In this document: positions 8,960-16,846 of the stretch, in pieces
How positions within the stretch are numbered: position 1 is the first letter of the stretch
How the letters are laid out: each line of letters opens with the position of its first letter
Assembly: GCA_035949375.1 (NCBI GenBank)
Contig: DASZIG010000057.1
Location: forward strand, 1-64,000
Source of the DNA: Gp13-AA77 sp035949375
GTDB lineage: Bacteria > Acidobacteriota > Terriglobia > UBA7540
Direction of reading: 5' to 3'
DNA: 64,000 nucleotides
Notes under the pieces: generated by a model
The model's database searches: none
Told to the model about the DNA's origin: nothing
The model's input: the letters and a program-made list of their open reading frames with translations, nothing else
Program-made: the position numbers and the translations under genes

Positions 8960-10053
8960 CGAGGCGACTCCCCGCGATAGTCGAGGAGGCCAATGGCGAG
9001 TAGCGAATGGCGACTAGAGGACGAGTGCTGCTGGGGATGCATTTCCGATTCGCCGATCGCTACTCGCGACTCGCCCTTCGCCATTCGCTCGCCGTCCGTC
9101 AGCTTTTCTTTCTGATCAGGATGGAGAATTCCAGCCACCTCTTCAAGAGAACCCACCAGCCGCGGACAGGGCCGAATGATCGTGTCGGCGATTTGGTACA
9201 CATGGCCGGCCTTGACGGCGCTCAGGTCGCGCCAGCCTGCCAGGTTCTTCAAATCCTCGAGCGATGGTGTGTAAGCCTGCGATTTTGGCAGCAGTATAAT
9301 CTCGGGGTTGCGTTCGAGCACGGCCTCGAGGCTCACACGCGGCCATTCACCGGCGAGGTCGTTCGAAATGGACACGCCGCCGGCCCGCCGGATCACATCG
9401 GCCACGAAGCTTCCAGGCCCCACCGTGATCAGCGGCTGGTACCAGGTTACAAAGAGGACCCGGGGTCGGGGCAGGCCGGCGACGCGGCGTTCTACCGCCT
9501 GCACGCGCAGCTCGAGGCTGGAGGCGAGCGCCGATGCCTGCGCCTGGCAGTCCAGCAGCCCGCCGAGGTCGCGGATCGACTTCAGCACGTCGTCGAGACT
9601 CTTGTCCGTCAGGCCGTACACCGGGATGCCGACCCGGGCGAGTTGGTCGGCGGTCTCCCGCCGGTTGGCCTCGGCGGCGCCGATCACCAGGTCCGGTTTC
9701 AGCGCGACGATCTTCTCGATGCTAGGGTTGAGCACTGCGCCGATGTGCGGCTTGCTCGCCGCGGCGGGCGGGTAGTCGCAGTATTCGGTGTCGCCGGCGA
9801 TCTTGTGGTCCTGTCCCAGGGCGTAGAGGGTTTCCGTAATGCTCGGCGCGAGCGAAATGATCCGCTGCGGATGCTCGGGAACCACGACTTTGCGCCCGGT
9901 CTCGTCGATCACCTCGTGGGCGCCGCCCGAGGTCGCCGCCAACAGGCAGGGCGAAGGCCCGATGGCAGAGAGCAACGCTAAGGGCGTCGCCAGAAGGACG
10001 AACCTGAGCGTCCGTGTGCGCAGCGCGTATTGGCTGAGACGGCGTCTCGTCAT
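8956..10053 (-). CDS. BtuF/FepB-type substrate-binding protein with repeat-encoded tail
   Basis: This is a 365-residue periplasmic binding protein of the cobalamin/Fe-siderophore class III family. After a signal segment (residues about 10-38) comes DETGRKVVVPEHPQRIISLAPSITETLYALG, then GAVLNPSIEKIVALKPDLVIG and the C-terminal-lobe segment VRPRVLFVTWYQPLITVGPGSFVADVIRRAGG. The usual fold ends near LEEVAGILHP; the following ~45 residues (polar, GES and SSSS words) are encoded by a repeat-rich stretch at about 8980-9110 and look like a late extension. It is the first gene of the importer operon. The 107-nt gap to the divergent LON-domain gene is too short for a cobalamin riboswitch, and none was recognised. 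Confidence 0.9.
   Translation of the reverse strand: MTRRRLSQYALRTRTLRFVLLATPLALLSAIGPSPCLLAATSGGAHEVIDETGRKVVVPEHPQRIISLAPSITETLYALGQDHKIAGDTEYCDYPPAAASKPHIGAVLNPSIEKIVALKPDLVIGAAEANRRETADQLARVGIPVYGLTDKSLDDVLKSIRDLGGLLDCQAQASALASSLELRVQAVERRVAGLPRPRVLFVTWYQPLITVGPGSFVADVIRRAGGVSISNDLAGEWPRVSLEAVLERNPEIILLPKSQAYTPSLEDLKNLAGWRDLSAVKAGHVYQIADTIIRPCPRLVGSLEEVAGILHPDQKEKLTDGERMAKGESRVAIGESEMHPQQHSSSSRHSLLAIGLLDYRGESPR
8985..9100. repeat. Short-word inverted repeat inside the 3' end of the binding-protein gene
   Basis: The word AATGGCGAGTAGCGAATGGCGA near 8992 and the rough reverse complement TCGCTACTCGCGACTCGCCC near 9056-9075 form an imperfect inverted pair about 60 nt apart. They are built from repeated 7-10 nt words and encode the odd tail of the BtuF-like protein. 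This resembles the other word-like repeats at gene ends in this window. Confidence 0.5.
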
Positions 10054-10142
10054 GCGTCAGTGTCCCCTGCCAGTGTATCTGATTCGTGCCCGGTCGGTGT
10101 TGCTTCTCGTGAAGGCGCGCTTTGCCGCTGGAACTCCGGTGT

Positions 10143-10148
10143 TATAAT
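10143..10148 (+). promoter_or_regulatory. TATAAT box just before the LON-domain gene
   Basis: A perfect TATAAT ends 12 nt before the ATG at 10161. A start point 6-8 nt after the box would give a leader of only about 6 nt, and no Shine-Dalgarno sequence is present. Possible -35 TTTGCC lies 16 nt upstream of the box. Confidence 0.6.
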
Positions 10149-10160
10149 CGCGGGTCGCTT

Positions 10161-10817
10161 ATGGATGAGTTCCTTCTGCCCCTCTTTCTCCTCGAAATGG
10201 TCCTGCTGCCGGACGAAGTGGTCCCCTTGCACATCTTCGAAGACCGTTATAAGCAGATGATCGGCGAGTGCCTTGAGAAGCAAGACCTGACTCCGGCCGA
10301 GGCCGAGTTCGGTGTCGTCTATCTGCGCGGCAAGCAGGCTCAACGCGTCGGATGCACCGCCCGCATCACCAAGGTGGTCCGGCGGCACGAAGACGGGCAA
10401 TTGGACATCCTGGCCTTGGGGCAGCGGCGCTTTGAGATCCTCTTCACGAACGACAAGAGGCATTATCTGAGGGCCGCGGTGGCGTTTTTTGACGACGAGG
10501 AATCCGCCGTCCTGCCTGAGGCTGAGGTTGGACGCGCGCGCTCTCTCTTTCGCGACGTGCTGGAAAAACTCGACATCTCCGCTGATCCGTCGGCACTGGA
10601 GCGTGAATTTCGCCGGCCCTCCTTTCAGATTGCGGCGGCGTTGCCGATTGGCCCGGAGTTCAAGCAGGAGGTTCTCGTGCTCCGGGATGAAAGAGAGCGC
10701 CTGCGACGGCTGACGGGGCTGATGGAAAAGCTTATTCCTCAACTCGAGCGCCGCGAGCGGGTACGCGCCAAGGCTTCAGGCAACGGGCACCTGACGCCGT
10801 CCGGCGGTTCCGGCTAA
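10161..10817 (+). CDS. LON substrate-binding-domain protein
   Basis: This 218-residue protein is a stand-alone Lon N-terminal (LAN/PUA-like) domain. It opens with LPLFLLEMVLLPDEVVPLHIFEDRYKQMI, the classic Lon N-terminal strand-helix start, and continues with EFGVVYLRGKQAQRVGCTARITKV and the LGQRRFEIL segment. There is no AAA+ or protease domain, so it is not a protease; such proteins are thought to bind unfolded substrates, but the role is uncertain. I chose the ATG at 10161 because the domain begins there and it sits just after a TATAAT box. The magnesium-chelatase-like gene follows 35 nt downstream with its own TATAAT. Confidence 0.9.
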   Translation: MDEFLLPLFLLEMVLLPDEVVPLHIFEDRYKQMIGECLEKQDLTPAEAEFGVVYLRGKQAQRVGCTARITKVVRRHEDGQLDILALGQRRFEILFTNDKRHYLRAAVAFFDDEESAVLPEAEVGRARSLFRDVLEKLDISADPSALEREFRRPSFQIAAALPIGPEFKQEVLVLRDERERLRRLTGLMEKLIPQLERRERVRAKASGNGHLTPSGGSG

Positions 10818-10841
10818 GGAATCGAGGCGGCAGGGCTCAGG

Positions 10842-10847
10842 TATAAT
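10842..10847 (+). promoter_or_regulatory. TATAAT box giving a probable leaderless mRNA
   Basis: TATAAT is followed by only five bases before the ATG at 10853. With the usual 6-8 nt spacing, transcription would begin at or within the start codon, so the message would be leaderless. The -35 region (around 10819-10824) is weak. Confidence 0.6.
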
Positions 10848-10852
10848 AGGGC

Positions 10853-12319
10853 ATGACAAAACCTCAAACCCTTGGCGAACTCAAGCGTTCGGGATTCCGT
10901 TCCCGGAGTGTGAAGGAGGAGTTGCGCGCGAATCTGATCTGCAAGATGCGGGCCGGCGAGACCATCTTCCCGGGCATCGTGGGATTCGACGACACGGTCA
11001 TCCCTCAGATTGCGAATGCCGTCCTCTCGCGGCACAACTTTATTCTGCTCGGACTGCGTGGGCAGGCCAAGAGCCGGATCCTCCGTTCCTTGGTTGGCCT
11101 TCTTGACGATGAGATCCCCTGTCTCGCCGGCTGCGAGATTCACGACGATCCCTTGCGGCCCCTTTGCCGCGATTGTCAGAACCGTCTGCAGGAGCAGGGA
11201 GACGCGGCGCCCATCGCTTACCTGCAACGCGACCGTCGCTTCGTCGAGAAACTGGCAACGCCCGACGTGACGATTTCGGACATCATCGGCGACGTCGACC
11301 CCATCAAGGCGGCGCGCGGCGGGCACGCCCTTTCGAGCGAGTTGACGATTCACTACGGCCTGCTGCCCCGCGCGAATCGCGGCATCTTCGCCATCAATGA
11401 GCTGCCCGATCTGGCCGGAAAACTTCAAGTGGGTCTGTTCAACATCATGCAGGAGGGCGACGTCCAGATTAAGGGCTATCCGGTGCGCCTGCCGCTCGAC
11501 GTCATGCTGGTGTTCACGGCGAATCCGGAGGACTACACGGCGCGCGGCAAGATCATCACGCCGCTCAAGGATCGCATCGGCTCGGAGATCCGCACGCATT
11601 ATCCGGCCACGCTGGAGCACGCGATGGCGATCACGGCGCAGGAGGCCTGGACCGACCGCTCAGAGACCGGGAGCCCGGTGGTGCCACAGTTCGTACGGGA
11701 GGTGATCGAGAGCATTGCGTTTGAAGCGCGGCAGGAGAAGAAAATCGACAAGCGCAGCGGAGTCAGCCAGCGACTGCCGATTTCGGCCCTTGAAAATGTG
11801 GTCTCAAACGCGGAGCAGCGGGCACTGCGGAATCGCGAGACGCACGCCGTGACCCGCCTGGTGGATGTGTATGCGGCGCTGCCGTCGATCACGGGAAAGT
11901 TCGAGCTGGAATACGAGGGCGAGCTCAAAGGCGCCGACAACCTGGCGCGCGAGATCATCCGGCAGGCCACGGCGCGCATCTTCAAGCAGCACTTTGACGG
12001 CGTGCCGATGCAGAGCGTCGTGCAATGGTTCGAGCTGGGCGGCACTCTCAAGTACGCCGCCGACGCCCCGGTCCGGGAAGTGCATCGCCAGCTGCAGAAC
12101 ATTCAAGGCCTGCTCGAGAAAACGGAAAAGCTCGGCATCGAGCGCGACGCCGATCCCGCGTTGCGCGTGGCCGGCGCCGAGTTCATCCTGGAAGGGCTCT
12201 ACGCCCTCAAGAAAATCAATCGGAGCGAGGAGCTGGGCTTCTTTGCCGAACGCCGCCAGCCGGAGCCTCCGCACGAGGAGCCGGCGCCGCTCTCGCCACG
12301 GCGGCGAAACCTCAACTGA
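10853..12319 (+). CDS. Magnesium-chelatase/MoxR-like AAA+ ATPase with Cys cluster
   Basis: This 488-residue protein belongs to the magnesium-chelatase subunit I-like AAA+ group. The P-loop is GLRGQAKSR (residues about 66-74), a known variant of GxxGxGKS. Walker B and the sensor region are NRGIFAINELPDL and VFTANPEDYTARGKIITPLKDRIG. Between them, at about residues 86-105, is a C-x3-C...C-x2-C insert (CLAGC, CRDC) that may bind metal. The C-terminal part is helical. These ATPases usually work with a VWA-domain partner, but none is adjacent, so its client is unknown. It is not a chlorophyll gene by context. The start at 10853 follows a TATAAT box by five bases. Confidence 0.82.
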   Translation: MTKPQTLGELKRSGFRSRSVKEELRANLICKMRAGETIFPGIVGFDDTVIPQIANAVLSRHNFILLGLRGQAKSRILRSLVGLLDDEIPCLAGCEIHDDPLRPLCRDCQNRLQEQGDAAPIAYLQRDRRFVEKLATPDVTISDIIGDVDPIKAARGGHALSSELTIHYGLLPRANRGIFAINELPDLAGKLQVGLFNIMQEGDVQIKGYPVRLPLDVMLVFTANPEDYTARGKIITPLKDRIGSEIRTHYPATLEHAMAITAQEAWTDRSETGSPVVPQFVREVIESIAFEARQEKKIDKRSGVSQRLPISALENVVSNAEQRALRNRETHAVTRLVDVYAALPSITGKFELEYEGELKGADNLAREIIRQATARIFKQHFDGVPMQSVVQWFELGGTLKYAADAPVREVHRQLQNIQGLLEKTEKLGIERDADPALRVAGAEFILEGLYALKKINRSEELGFFAERRQPEPPHEEPAPLSPRRRNLN

Positions 12320-12337
12320 ACATGTGCCCCCAGAGGC

Positions 12338-13729
12338 TCAGACCGTCGGTGATGTCTGCGGATTGTGCCAGCCCCCATCGATCACGATGTGGTCGGCCTC
12401 TTTCGGTCCCCACGTTGCCGGATTGTATTCGTAGAGCGGCGTCGAAGTGTTCAAGATGGGATCGACCACGCGCCAGGCGGCCTCGACCGCGTCCTGGCGG
12501 GCAAAAAGCGTTGAGTCGCCGCGCATGGCCATCCACAACAGACGCTCGTAGGCCTCCATCTCCTCGGGGTCGGGGTTACGAGCTACCAGCAACTCCACCT
12601 GATCCGTATCAGCGCTCCCGGAGCGCTTCGCGAGGGCGCCGACGGCGGTGGCGATGTCGGGGCTCAGCCGGAAGCGGACATAGTTGTCTCCCTGCGGCAT
12701 GTGCAGGTCGCCGAACAGCGTCTGAGGAGGACGCTTGAGCATCACCATCACCTCGGTGGCGGTGACGGGCAGACATTTTCCGGACCGGATATAAATCGGC
12801 ACGCCGCCCCAGCGCCAGGAGTCGACATAGAGCCGCACGGCCGCGAAAGTTTCCACCCGGGAATCGTGAGCGACGCCCGGCTCCTTGCGATAACCCTGGA
12901 ATTGGCCGCGGACCAGGTCGTCGGCGCTGAGGGGCCGGATGGCGTGCAGCACCTTGCTGCGCGCGTCGCGCATGGCGTCCGGAGCGCCAGCGCTCGGCGG
13001 CTCTTCCGCCAGATAAGCGACGACCTGCATCATGTGGTTTTGAATCACGTCGCGAATGCAGCCCGATTCCTCGTAGAACTTGCCCCGCCCCTGGACGCCG
13101 AAGCTCTCCGCCATGGTGATCTGAACGCTGCTGATATAGTTGCGATTCCAGATGGGCTCGAGGAACGCGTTCGCGAAGCGGAAAAAGAGGAAGTTCAGCG
13201 TGGTTTCCTTGCCGAGATAGTGGTCAATGCGAAAAATATTGGATTCCGGGAACACCTTGGCCAGGTCAGCGTTCAGTTTTTGCGCCGATTGCAGGTCGCG
13301 TCCGAAGGGCTTTTCGATCACCACGCGGGCGCATTCCGAGCAGGCTGAAGTCTTCAGGTTGCCCGTGACCTGCTCGAACATGCTGGGCGGTATGGCCAGG
13401 TAGTAGAGCGGGTGGGTGGAGTTCGAACTCGCCAGAAGGTCGTGCAGGTTCTGAAACGTCTGGGGATCGCGATAATCCCCATCAACATATTCGAGCAAGC
13501 CGGCGAAGCGGTTGAACAGTTCCTCCTCCACCCCGCCGGCATGCTCTTTGACCGCGTCGCGCGCGTGCTCGATGAACTGCTCGCGGCTCCATCCGGAAAG
13601 CGCCACGCCGATCACGGGCACCTTCAGGTTGCCCCGCCACATCATTTTGTACAGCGCCGGCAGAATCTTCTTGTGCGCAAGGTCGCCCGAGGCGCCGAAG
13701 AGCACCAGGGCGTCGGATTCATCGGGCAT
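12338..13729 (-). CDS. zwf: Glucose-6-phosphate 1-dehydrogenase
   Basis: This 463-residue protein is a full-length G6PD, the first enzyme of the oxidative pentose phosphate pathway. The nucleotide-binding motif GASGDLAHKKILPALY is near residue 12 and the substrate/active-site motif RIDHYLGKE near residue 167, containing the catalytic His region. It oxidises glucose 6-phosphate to 6-phosphogluconolactone with NADP+ or NAD+. It lies 15 nt downstream of gnd on the same strand, so the two oxidative enzymes are made together; the lactonase gene is not in the window. Its 3' end is convergent with the AAA+ ATPase gene, separated by only 18 nt. Confidence 0.97.
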   Translation of the reverse strand: MPDESDALVLFGASGDLAHKKILPALYKMMWRGNLKVPVIGVALSGWSREQFIEHARDAVKEHAGGVEEELFNRFAGLLEYVDGDYRDPQTFQNLHDLLASSNSTHPLYYLAIPPSMFEQVTGNLKTSACSECARVVIEKPFGRDLQSAQKLNADLAKVFPESNIFRIDHYLGKETTLNFLFFRFANAFLEPIWNRNYISSVQITMAESFGVQGRGKFYEESGCIRDVIQNHMMQVVAYLAEEPPSAGAPDAMRDARSKVLHAIRPLSADDLVRGQFQGYRKEPGVAHDSRVETFAAVRLYVDSWRWGGVPIYIRSGKCLPVTATEVMVMLKRPPQTLFGDLHMPQGDNYVRFRLSPDIATAVGALAKRSGSADTDQVELLVARNPDPEEMEAYERLLWMAMRGDSTLFARQDAVEAAWRVVDPILNTSTPLYEYNPATWGPKEADHIVIDGGWHNPQTSPTV

Positions 13730-13744
13730 GTAGGCTCCTGAGAT

Positions 13745-14755
13745 TCATTTCTTTTCGAGGTGGCCGCCGAAGCCGAAGCGCATGGCTGCGAGTACCTTGT
13801 CGGCGAACTCGTCCTGGCCGCGCGAGCTGAAGCGCGAATAAAGCGCTGACGTGAGCAGAGGCGCCGGCACGCCCTCGTCGATGGCGGCCATCGAGGTCCA
13901 CCGGCCCTCGCCCGAATCGGAGACGCGCCCCTCATATTCCTCGAGGTTCGGGCTCTTGTGCAGCGCCGCCGCCGTCAGGTCGAGCAGCCACGAACTGATC
14001 ACGCTGCCGCGCCGCCACACCTCGGCAATCTCCGCCAGGTTCATGTCGAACTGATAGTACTTGGGATCGCGCAAGGGCGTCGTTTCGGCGTCCACTTCCT
14101 GAGTGCTCTTGCCGGCGTTCGCGTGCTTGAGGATGTTCAAGCCTTGGGCGTAAGCCGCCATCAGGCCATATTCGATTCCGTTGTGGACCATCTTGACGAA
14201 GTGCCCGGCGCCATTCGGGCCACAGTGGAGGTAGCCCCGATCGGCCGTGCCCTGGCCGGGTTTGCGGCCCTCCGTAGGCGGCGCTGCCTCGTATCCGGGC
14301 GCCAGGGCGGCGAAAATCGGGTCGAGCCGTCGCACAACCTCGGGCTCGCCGCCGATCATCAGGCAATACCCGCGCTCCAGTCCCCAGACGCCGCCGCTTG
14401 TTCCCGCATCCACGTAGTGCAACCCGCGAGACTTCAGCCGCTCAGCGCGATCGATGTCATCGCGATAGTAGGAATTGCCGCCATCGACGATGGTGTCGCC
14501 GGATTGGAGGCGCGATTCGAGCTGCCCGATCATGGAGTCGACCACGGCGGCCGGAACCATCAGCCACACCGTCCGCGGCGGTCGCAGCCCGGCCACAAAA
14601 TCGTCGAGCGACGTTGTGCCGGCCGCGCCGGCGCTCGTGAGCTGTTCCACGGCGGCGCGCTGCGCGTCGAATACCACGCACTCGTGACCGCGCGCCAGCA
14701 GACGCTTCACCATGTTGGCACCCATGCGTCCGAGGCCGATCATACCGAGCTGCAT
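13745..14755 (-). CDS. gnd: 6-phosphogluconate dehydrogenase (decarboxylating, short YqeC-like form)
   Basis: At 336 residues this is the shorter NAD-preferring form of 6PGDH. It starts with the Rossmann motif MIGLGRMGANMVKRLLARGH. DGGNSYYRDD, TSGGVWGLERGYCLMIGG and the catalytic GAGHFVKMVHNGIEYG (Lys and Asn of the family) are all present. It decarboxylates 6-phosphogluconate to ribulose 5-phosphate. The C-terminal all-alpha domain ends with FGGHLEKK. It precedes zwf in a two-gene unit and follows the ccm genes in the same direction. The start ATG is clear, with GAGGATGGG upstream. Confidence 0.95.
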   Translation of the reverse strand: MQLGMIGLGRMGANMVKRLLARGHECVVFDAQRAAVEQLTSAGAAGTTSLDDFVAGLRPPRTVWLMVPAAVVDSMIGQLESRLQSGDTIVDGGNSYYRDDIDRAERLKSRGLHYVDAGTSGGVWGLERGYCLMIGGEPEVVRRLDPIFAALAPGYEAAPPTEGRKPGQGTADRGYLHCGPNGAGHFVKMVHNGIEYGLMAAYAQGLNILKHANAGKSTQEVDAETTPLRDPKYYQFDMNLAEIAEVWRRGSVISSWLLDLTAAALHKSPNLEEYEGRVSDSGEGRWTSMAAIDEGVPAPLLTSALYSRFSSRGQDEFADKVLAAMRFGFGGHLEKK

Positions 14756-14849
14756 CCCATCCTCCTCAAGAACAATTGATGCTGCGCTCGCGCGTCCGGC
14801 GCCAGGGAAAGCGGCTGATTGCGATTACTTGGAGCCAGCGCGCGCCGGG

Positions 14850-15002
14850 CTATTCTGTCGAAGCCGTGCGGGACTCAGTCCGGGCCTTCAGCTCTTCCAA
14901 TTCTTTCAGCAGTCGCGACTGCCGTCGCGCAAGACTCCACGCGTACACCATGAAGATGATCCAAACCAGGGCATACGCTGCGAAAAGGAACTTGTTGACC
15001 AC
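14850..15002 (-). CDS. ccmD: CcmD-like heme exporter small subunit
   Basis: This 50-residue protein begins at a GTG (15002) with AAGGAG five bases upstream and ends at TAG. It has one N-terminal membrane helix (FLFAAYALVWIIFMVYAW) followed by a charged, Arg/Glu-rich helix (RRQSRLLKELEELKA), exactly the CcmD pattern. CcmD stabilises the CcmABC heme-release complex with CcmE. It lies in the same direction as ccmC and ccmB, with one small membrane-protein gene between. Confidence 0.8.
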   Translation of the reverse strand: MVNKFLFAAYALVWIIFMVYAWSLARRQSRLLKELEELKARTESRTASTE

Positions 15003-15047
15003 GGCGCTCCTTCGAAATTGTGCGGCGGCACCTTCGGCGACCGTGGG

Positions 15048-15317
15048 CTAGCCCGGAGGCCGCTCTTCGTGGTGCCGCATCGGTGATGCAAAGCCCTCCG
15101 CAATCCAGGCCAGCAACCGGATCGCCGCCCCGATTGAAAAGGGAGCCACGAGGTAAAAAGCCAGGTCCAGGAGACTCTCATGGCCCAGCAAGAAGTAGAG
15201 TGACAGCCAGAGCGAGGCGCCCAAAAGCGGTCCCAGGAACATGATGTACCGGGCAAGCAAGCTGATTCTCGACGGGCCTTGATTTACATCCACGCGCGTT
15301 CTTTCTCCTCTCATCAT
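15048..15317 (-). CDS. Small two-helix membrane protein in the ccm cluster
   Basis: I do not recognise this 89-residue protein. It has two hydrophobic segments (around residues 25-50 and 53-72: FLGPLLGASLWLSLYFLL and LAFYLVAPFSIGAAIRLLAW) and polar ends. It sits between ccmC and ccmD in the same direction, so a role in heme handling or cytochrome c assembly is likely by position only. The ATG at 15317 is used; a GTG at 15293 preceded by AGAGGAG is an alternative start. Confidence 0.6.
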   Translation of the reverse strand: MMRGERTRVDVNQGPSRISLLARYIMFLGPLLGASLWLSLYFLLGHESLLDLAFYLVAPFSIGAAIRLLAWIAEGFASPMRHHEERPPG

Positions 15318-15369
15318 GATACTTCGTCGAATCTAATTGCAGTGACTGCGGCCTGAGCGCCGGCCCTAT

Positions 15370-16056
15370 TCACACAACGGCCATCTGGTGCCGGGCCAGG
15401 CTGAGCGCGCGGCGGGCGCGCGAAATGCCGGTTCGCACGCGTACCAGATAGAAGAACAGACAGAGAAACGCACCCCAAGTTACGAACACCGTCAACCACA
15501 TGCGCGGATCGAGGCCTGAGTCCGGACCGCCGCCGATCACCGGCTGCGGATGCTGGGTGCGCCACCAGCGAATCGCCATGTAGTCCACGATCGAAGTGAT
15601 GAATCCGAGCGTGCCCACGACCCCGGCGAGAGCCTGCACCCGCGCCGGGTTGCTGATGTACGCGCGCAACATGAGATAGGCAATGTAGAGAAGCCAGACG
15701 ATGAACGTGGCGGTCAGGCGAGGGTCCCACGTCCACCAGATACCCCAGACCGGCTTGGCCCACAAAGGCCCGGTAACCAGCACGCCGCAGCAGAAGACGA
15801 ATCCCACTTCGGCGCAGGCGTGAGCAAAATCGTCAGCCGGGCGCGAGCGCTTCCACAGGTAACCGATGCTCCCGAGAAAGACGAAGAAGTAGCCGAAGAG
15901 CGCCGTCATGGCCAGCGAGAAGTGGATATAGAAGATGCGCTGGACTTCGCCCATGGTCAGTTCCTCAGGGGCGTAGAGAAAGATGAGGTAAAGGGCTATC
16001 ACCATCCAGGCCAGGGTGATCGCCAGGTGGAGAGTCATGGGGAATTTTTTGCTCAT
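15370..16056 (-). CDS. ccmC: Heme exporter CcmC
   Basis: This 228-residue polytopic membrane protein has the tryptophan-rich heme-handling motif WGIWWTWDPRLT (about residues 110-121) that defines CcmC/CcsA-type proteins. Histidines at the ends of membrane segments (IFYIHFSLA and the later MAIRWWRTQHPQ) fit the heme ligands. About six transmembrane helices are visible. CcmC loads heme onto CcmE in system I cytochrome c maturation. It lies between ccmB and the small membrane gene, all on the minus strand. No ccmE, F, G or H is in this window. Confidence 0.93.
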   Translation of the reverse strand: MSKKFPMTLHLAITLAWMVIALYLIFLYAPEELTMGEVQRIFYIHFSLAMTALFGYFFVFLGSIGYLWKRSRPADDFAHACAEVGFVFCCGVLVTGPLWAKPVWGIWWTWDPRLTATFIVWLLYIAYLMLRAYISNPARVQALAGVVGTLGFITSIVDYMAIRWWRTQHPQPVIGGGPDSGLDPRMWLTVFVTWGAFLCLFFYLVRVRTGISRARRALSLARHQMAVV

Positions 16057-16059
16057 ACG

Positions 16060-16149
16060 GTTGTCAGTACGTCAGCGCTTCAGTATGTCAGTGACCTGGT
16101 AACTCAGCGACGCCGCTTCTGATCAACTGACGAACTGACTCACTGACTA
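16060..16149. repeat. Word repeat beginning at the ccmB stop codon
   Basis: The ccmB-ccmC spacer is filled with variants of the words GTCAGT, CAGTGA and AACTGAC. On the coding strand the run starts at the ccmB TAG stop (TAGTCAGTGAGTCAGTTCGT). No gene or clear hairpin is seen inside. Confidence 0.6.
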
Positions 16150-16815
16150 CTCCTCGAGCACATACTCAAACAGCAGAAACGACGCCACAGTGAACACCAG
16201 GCTCACCGCCGCCACCCGTTCCACGCCTCCCCGGACCTCGGCGGCGCCGGCCCCGCGCAAAGCGTCCGCGCTGGCATCACTCGCGAGCACGAGAATCCAG
16301 AATGCCACAGGGAACTGGAGCACGGGCAGCATCACCTCGCGCATCCGCGTGTTCGCGGCTACGGCCCCGAAGATGGTGCCGAGGGCGGCGTAGCCCAGCG
16401 TCCCGAGCAACACGATGGCGGCGAACGCCGCGAGCGCGGGCACGAAGGAAAAGTTATACCAGAGCGCGGAAGCGAACACCACCACGGCCTCCGCCACGCC
16501 CAGAAAGACCAGATTGGCGAGGAGCTTTCCCACGAAAATCGCGCTCGGGTCGATGGGCGCGAGGGCGAGCGCCTCGAGACATCCGTTCTCACGCTCGGCG
16601 GCGAAGGAACGGTTGAATCCGAGAATGCCGGAAAAGGCGAAGGCGATCCAGAGCAGGCCGGGCAGCATGCGCAGCGACTCTTCGCGGCCGGTGTTGAAGG
16701 AGAAATTGAAAAGGAACACCACCAGCAGGCCGAAAACGCACATCGCGCTCAGCGCCTCGCGGCTGCGCCACTCCACGCGCAGATCCTTCAGGAAGATGGT
16801 CCAGACGGCGCTCAA
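16147..16815 (-). CDS. ccmB: Heme exporter CcmB
   Basis: This 222-residue membrane protein matches the length and features of CcmB, the permease of the CcmAB complex. It begins with WTIFLKDLRVEWRSREALSAM, the family start, and has FAFSGILGFNRSFAAERENGCLEALALAPIDPSAIFVGK as the conserved cytoplasmic loop, then six hydrophobic helices. I chose the TTG at 16815 (GAGG six bases upstream); the reading frame extends further upstream but that part is Arg-rich and unlike CcmB. The ATPase gene ccmA, normally just upstream, is missing here and replaced by a LolA-like gene. Confidence 0.88.
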   Translation of the reverse strand: MSAVWTIFLKDLRVEWRSREALSAMCVFGLLVVFLFNFSFNTGREESLRMLPGLLWIAFAFSGILGFNRSFAAERENGCLEALALAPIDPSAIFVGKLLANLVFLGVAEAVVVFASALWYNFSFVPALAAFAAIVLLGTLGYAALGTIFGAVAANTRMREVMLPVLQFPVAFWILVLASDASADALRGAGAAEVRGGVERVAAVSLVFTVASFLLFEYVLEE

Positions 16816-16846
16816 CTCTAACCTCGGATCCCGTGCTGCGGGATGC

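Noticed and set aside
10054..10160. Cobalamin riboswitch before the BtuF-like gene
   Set aside because: A GCAGGGGACACTG stretch looked slightly like the B12 box region, but the interval is only 107 nt, shared with a divergent promoter, and no other conserved boxes are present.
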